A stretch of 64,000 nucleotides of DNA from Priestia megaterium (GTDB lineage Bacteria; Bacillota; Bacilli; Bacillales; Bacillaceae_H), in contig NZ_CP023317.1 in the NCBI RefSeq assembly GCF_009497655.1, forward strand, positions 2,509,501 through 2,573,500, in the 5' to 3' direction. Of this stretch, positions 61,141-64,000 are shown piece after piece. The notes under the pieces are model-generated. The model searched no databases and was not told the origin of the DNA. It saw only the letters and a list, made by a program, of their open reading frames with translations. The position numbers and the translations under genes are program-made. Positions within the stretch are counted from its first letter, which is position 1, and each line of letters begins with the position of its first letter.

Positions 61141-61178
61141 TAAAACGAAAGAGGGAAATTCCTCTTTCGTTTTTTTTT
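61141..61178. terminator. bidirectional terminator
   Basis: AAAACGAAAGAGG and CCTCTTTCGTTTT around six bases, then T residues, between convergent genes. Confidence 0.9.
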
Positions 61179-61180
61179 AT

Positions 61181-62137
61181 TTACATAAGCCAAGAAATAA
61201 GAAGCGGCAGCGTAACCAGCGATAAAATAGCACTAATAACAAAAGCAGAGGCCGTTTCGTTTTCCATGCTTTCAAACCGCAAAGCAATCATCGCAGCTAC
61301 AGCAGATCCAGGAAAAGCTACCAGTAAAATAGCTTTTGTCACTTCATCTGAAGACAACCCTATCCATACTGCAATTCCAAGCATAACGATCGGTTGAACT
61401 GCTACTTTTAAGACAGCGATCCCGAGCGCGCCTTTACTGAAGTTAATTTTTCCAATTCCAATCGTTACTCCTACCGCAAACAAAGCTGCTCCGGATGTGA
61501 TACTTCCAATTTGATCAAGCATATCCTGTAACAGTTTAGGTGACTGAAAGCCGCAAAGCGTTAAAATCACTCCAATTAACGGGACGCATGCCAAAGGCTC
61601 AGATAGACCATGCAAAATAGAATGAACCGTTACTTTGAATAAACTTGTTTTCTCTTCCCCTTCTTTTCGTCCCCTTTGGCCAACGGTTCCCAAAATCGTT
61701 GCCAACGGATCTAAAATCGCGTTCACCACGATTCCTGTGATGGCAATTGGAATCGCTACTGCACCTGCACCAAACAAGCCTCCAAGTACCGGAATGCCCA
61801 TAAAAGCAAACGTTGGCTGAGCTGAGTTTAGAGCAAACATAGAAGAAGAAGTTAGCGTATGCTTCCCTGCATACTTCACGATGAGCAATATAATGAGATA
61901 AAACCCGACGATGCCTAAAATCAGCGCAACTAAAAACGGCCATTCATCTATGAGTGTTTTTCTTGGCGTTGTCGTCACACCTACAAATAAGTGTGCAGGA
62001 AGCGCAAACTTCGTTACTAATGTGTTAAGCCCCTTAGACGTTTGCTTGTCAAATTTTTTAAAATGCCCTGCTAAATAACCAAGCAAAATGGCAAAAAAGA
62101 TAGGCGCGAGAATGAGAAAAATTTGACCTATGCTCAT
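61181..62137 (-). CDS. AEC family transporter
   Basis: A 318-residue auxin-efflux-carrier family protein with ten hydrophobic segments. Landmarks are [14 protein letters not shown] near the N terminus, PAHLFVG near residue 47, and [17 protein letters not shown] near residue 106. Bacterial members often carry malate or malonate. It lies 12 bases downstream of the NAD-malic enzyme gene, so malate import to feed that enzyme is a reasonable inference. Confidence 0.85.
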   Translation of the reverse strand: MSIGQIFLILAPIFFAILLGYLAGHFKKFDKQTSKGLNTLVTKFALPAHLFVGVTTTPRKTLIDEWPFLVALILGIVGFYLIILLIVKYAGKHTLTSSSMFALNSAQPTFAFMGIPVLGGLFGAGAVAIPIAITGIVVNAILDPLATILGTVGQRGRKEGEEKTSLFKVTVHSILHGLSEPLACVPLIGVILTLCGFQSPKLLQDMLDQIGSITSGAALFAVGVTIGIGKINFSKGALGIAVLKVAVQPIVMLGIAVWIGLSSDEVTKAILLVAFPGSAVAAMIALRFESMENETASAFVISAILSLVTLPLLISWLM

Positions 62138-62149
62138 TTATCATTCACC

Positions 62150-63853
62150 TCATTCATTTCTTGCCTTAACAGGTTTATAAACAGGCTGCCATACCGCTTC
62201 TTCTACAAGTTCAGCTACATTTTTTTCGGTAACAGTTGCTACGTTATCTTTTACAGCAGCATCGGCAACTGCCACAGCAACCGCCTTTGATACTTTTTGA
62301 AGATCTTTAATATTTGGAAGAAGCGTATCTCCTTTTGTATCTGTTTCTGCTATACGCGCTACTGCATTGGCTGCTTCTGCAAACATAGATTCAGTAAACT
62401 TTTGAGCGCGAACCACAATTGCACCTAAACCAAGACCTGGAAACACAAATGCATTATTAGCCTGTCCGATTTCGTAAGTGTGCCCGTTATATTCAACGGG
62501 TTCAAATGGACTTCCCGTTGCAATAAGGGCTTTTCCTTCCGTCCATTTTATAATATTTTCTGGAACAGCTTCAGCAAGTTTAGTTGGGTTTGAAAGCGGC
62601 ATAATCACCGGGCGCTCTACATGCTTTGCCATTTCTTTAATAATTTCTTCGGTAAAAGCATCCGTGACGCCTGATGTTCCAATTAAAATCGTTGGCTTCA
62701 CTTGCTTGACAAGCTCCAACAGTGAAATTTTATTTTCATCGCCCTTTTCCCATTCTTTAATCTCTTCATTTTGGCGAACATATGGCTGTTGAAAAGGAGC
62801 TAAATCTTCCATATCTTCCGTTAACAGACCTCTGTAATCATATGCCCAAAAACGATCATATGCTTCTTCTTCAGATAACCCTTCAAGCATCATCGCACTA
62901 TGAATACGATCAGCATTCCCAATTCCAGCAGATCCCGGTCCAAATACAACAACCCGCTGATCTTTTAAAGGCGTACCTGTAATACGGACGGCTGTTAAAA
63001 CGGCTGCAAGAGTAATTACTCCCGTTCCTTGAATATCATCATTAAATGTTAAAATTTTATCTCCGTATTCTTTCATAATGTGACGCGCATTAATATTCCC
63101 AAGATCCTCCCAATGAAGAAGCGCTTTAGGAAACTTGGCCGTTATTTCTTTTACAAATTGAGCGATAAAACGATTATAGTCTTCTCCTTTTACTCGTTCA
63201 TGACGATTTCCTAAATACAAAGGATCTTCAAGAAGCTTTTTATTATTGGTCCCCATGTCAAGAACAACAGGCAGTACGCGGCTTGGGTCAATTCCTGCTG
63301 CAGCTGTGTAGACCGCTAACTTTCCAACTGCGATATTGATCCCTCCTACTCCCCAGTCCCCAATTCCTAAAATACTTTCTGAATCCGTGACTACAAGCAA
63401 ATCAATATCTTCGCTGTCGAGCCCTAAGTTTTCAATCGCCTCACTTAATCTGTCCGCTTCATTTACGGATAAATATAAGCCGTCAGGACGATGGTATTCA
63501 TGGCTGTATTCTTGAATAGATTGACCTACAGTAGGCGTGTAAATAATGGGAAGCATTTCACTTAAATGATCGGTTAATAAACGATAAAACAACACAACGT
63601 TCCGGTTATGCAGATCATTTAACGAATTATTTTTTTGAAGATCATTCGGTGCTTTTTTGAACTGCTCATATGCTCTTTTTGCCTGCTCTTCTAACGTTAA
63701 GACCGTTGGAGGAAGAAGTCCCTGCAGATGAAGCTCTTTTCTTTCTTCTTCAGTAAAAGCAGAACCTTTATTTAAATAAGAAGTGGATAAAACTGATTTT
63801 CCTTTTAGTGAAGTTGAAATTGACCCATCTCTTTCTACTTTATACGCTCTCAT
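62150..63853 (-). CDS. NAD-dependent malic enzyme
   Basis: A 567-residue malic enzyme (MaeA type, the long bacterial/eukaryotic form), which oxidatively decarboxylates malate to pyruvate. It shows the N-terminal [13 protein letters not shown] near residue 105, the catalytic and metal-binding [11 protein letters not shown] region near residue 208, and the Rossmann [13 protein letters not shown] near residue 303. The ATG at 63853 follows AGAGGT. It is co-transcribed with an AEC transporter that probably carries malate. Confidence 0.92.
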   Translation of the reverse strand: MRAYKVERDGSISTSLKGKSVLSTSYLNKGSAFTEEERKELHLQGLLPPTVLTLEEQAKRAYEQFKKAPNDLQKNNSLNDLHNRNVVLFYRLLTDHLSEMLPIIYTPTVGQSIQEYSHEYHRPDGLYLSVNEADRLSEAIENLGLDSEDIDLLVVTDSESILGIGDWGVGGINIAVGKLAVYTAAAGIDPSRVLPVVLDMGTNNKKLLEDPLYLGNRHERVKGEDYNRFIAQFVKEITAKFPKALLHWEDLGNINARHIMKEYGDKILTFNDDIQGTGVITLAAVLTAVRITGTPLKDQRVVVFGPGSAGIGNADRIHSAMMLEGLSEEEAYDRFWAYDYRGLLTEDMEDLAPFQQPYVRQNEEIKEWEKGDENKISLLELVKQVKPTILIGTSGVTDAFTEEIIKEMAKHVERPVIMPLSNPTKLAEAVPENIIKWTEGKALIATGSPFEPVEYNGHTYEIGQANNAFVFPGLGLGAIVVRAQKFTESMFAEAANAVARIAETDTKGDTLLPNIKDLQKVSKAVAVAVADAAVKDNVATVTEKNVAELVEEAVWQPVYKPVKARNE

Positions 63854-63964
63854 GTTTTTACCTCTTTTCTTGAACAATTAGATAGGGTTAGGTTCAGCAA
63901 AGAGATATATTTTTAACCATTTATTTTTAATGAAAACAAAAAAGAGATTGAGCCATAACTACAT

Positions 63965-64000
63965 CAATCCAATCTAAAGACGACCAAACGGTATAAATGA
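63965..64000. repeat. start of interspersed repeat, copy 3 (cut by window)
   Basis: AATCCAATCTAAAGACGA and the following bases match the first 35 bases of repeat copy 1 at 13579-13614 with a few changes, in the same orientation. The window ends inside it, so the rest of the element cannot be seen. Confidence 0.6.

Overview
The window looks like a chromosomal segment of a spore-forming Bacillaceae, most likely Priestia (Bacillus) megaterium. The strongest clue is the 38.3-50.9 kb block on the minus strand. It has the gene order cbiW-cbiH60-cbiX-cbiJ-cbiC-cbiD-cbiET-cbiL-cbiF-cbiG-cbiA-cysG(A)-cbiY-btuR, which is the anaerobic cobalamin operon (cobI) known from that species, including the fused CbiH60 and CbiET proteins and the His-rich CbiX. 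AT-rich codon use, strong Shine-Dalgarno sites and sporulation genes (spoIIP, GerP-like proteins, a coat-type small heat-shock protein) agree. No rRNA, tRNA, CRISPR array, intact IS element or prophage was seen.

Layout. 0.1-3.4 kb: a McrBC-like pair (AAA+ GTPase/ATPase and PD-(D/E)XK nuclease). 3.7-4.3 kb: two small unknown proteins. 4.3-9.6 kb: a purine (xanthine) dehydrogenase operon with its molybdenum-cofactor maturation genes. 9.8-12.5 kb: a spore-type cluster of three GerPA/GerPF-like proteins, an Hsp20 protein and a GerPC-like coiled-coil protein. 12.5-19.4 kb: regulators (PadR, MarR, TrmB), a phosphatidylserine synthase, an MFS pump and enzymes of unknown substrate, with two inverted copies of a GC-rich interspersed repeat. 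19.5-22.9 kb: an Asp23/AmaP envelope-stress operon, YihY, a DUF202 protein and the tail of a dead Na+/alanine symporter. 23.2-27.4 kb: two MFS pumps, one behind a probable translation-coupled attenuator and one driven by a MerR regulator with a TTAACG-repeat promoter. 27.6-32.0 kb: carbonic anhydrase plus SulP transporter, then a two-component system. 32.3-38.3 kb: GNAT, SUKH, APC permease, an RQC-like DNA-binding protein and SpoIIP. 38.3-51.6 kb: the cobalamin operon. 52.1-63.9 kb: M42 peptidase, glutamate-type symporter, BrnQ, IDEAL protein, ammonium transporter pair, a DUF1641/NDH-2 pair, AEC transporter and NAD-malic enzyme.

The cobalamin operon encodes the oxygen-independent corrin ring route: uroporphyrinogen III methylation (cysG-A), cobalt insertion (cbiX), ring methylations and contraction, a,c-diamide formation (cbiA) and adenosylation (btuR). 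Most genes overlap by a few bases, which implies translational coupling. One sigma-A type promoter drives it, and two complete cobalamin riboswitches lie in series before cbiW. Each is followed by its own intrinsic terminator, so transcription must pass two B12-sensing gates.

The most notable less-expected signals are the tandem riboswitch, the five-codon upstream ORF whose stop codon touches a terminator stem before an MFS efflux gene, the MerR promoter with operator repeats in an 18-bp spacer, the non-canonical GerP-like cluster, the ammonium transporter paired with an unknown coiled-coil protein, and an orphan C-terminal reading frame next to a small unknown gene. All calls come from reading the sequence; no database search was run.
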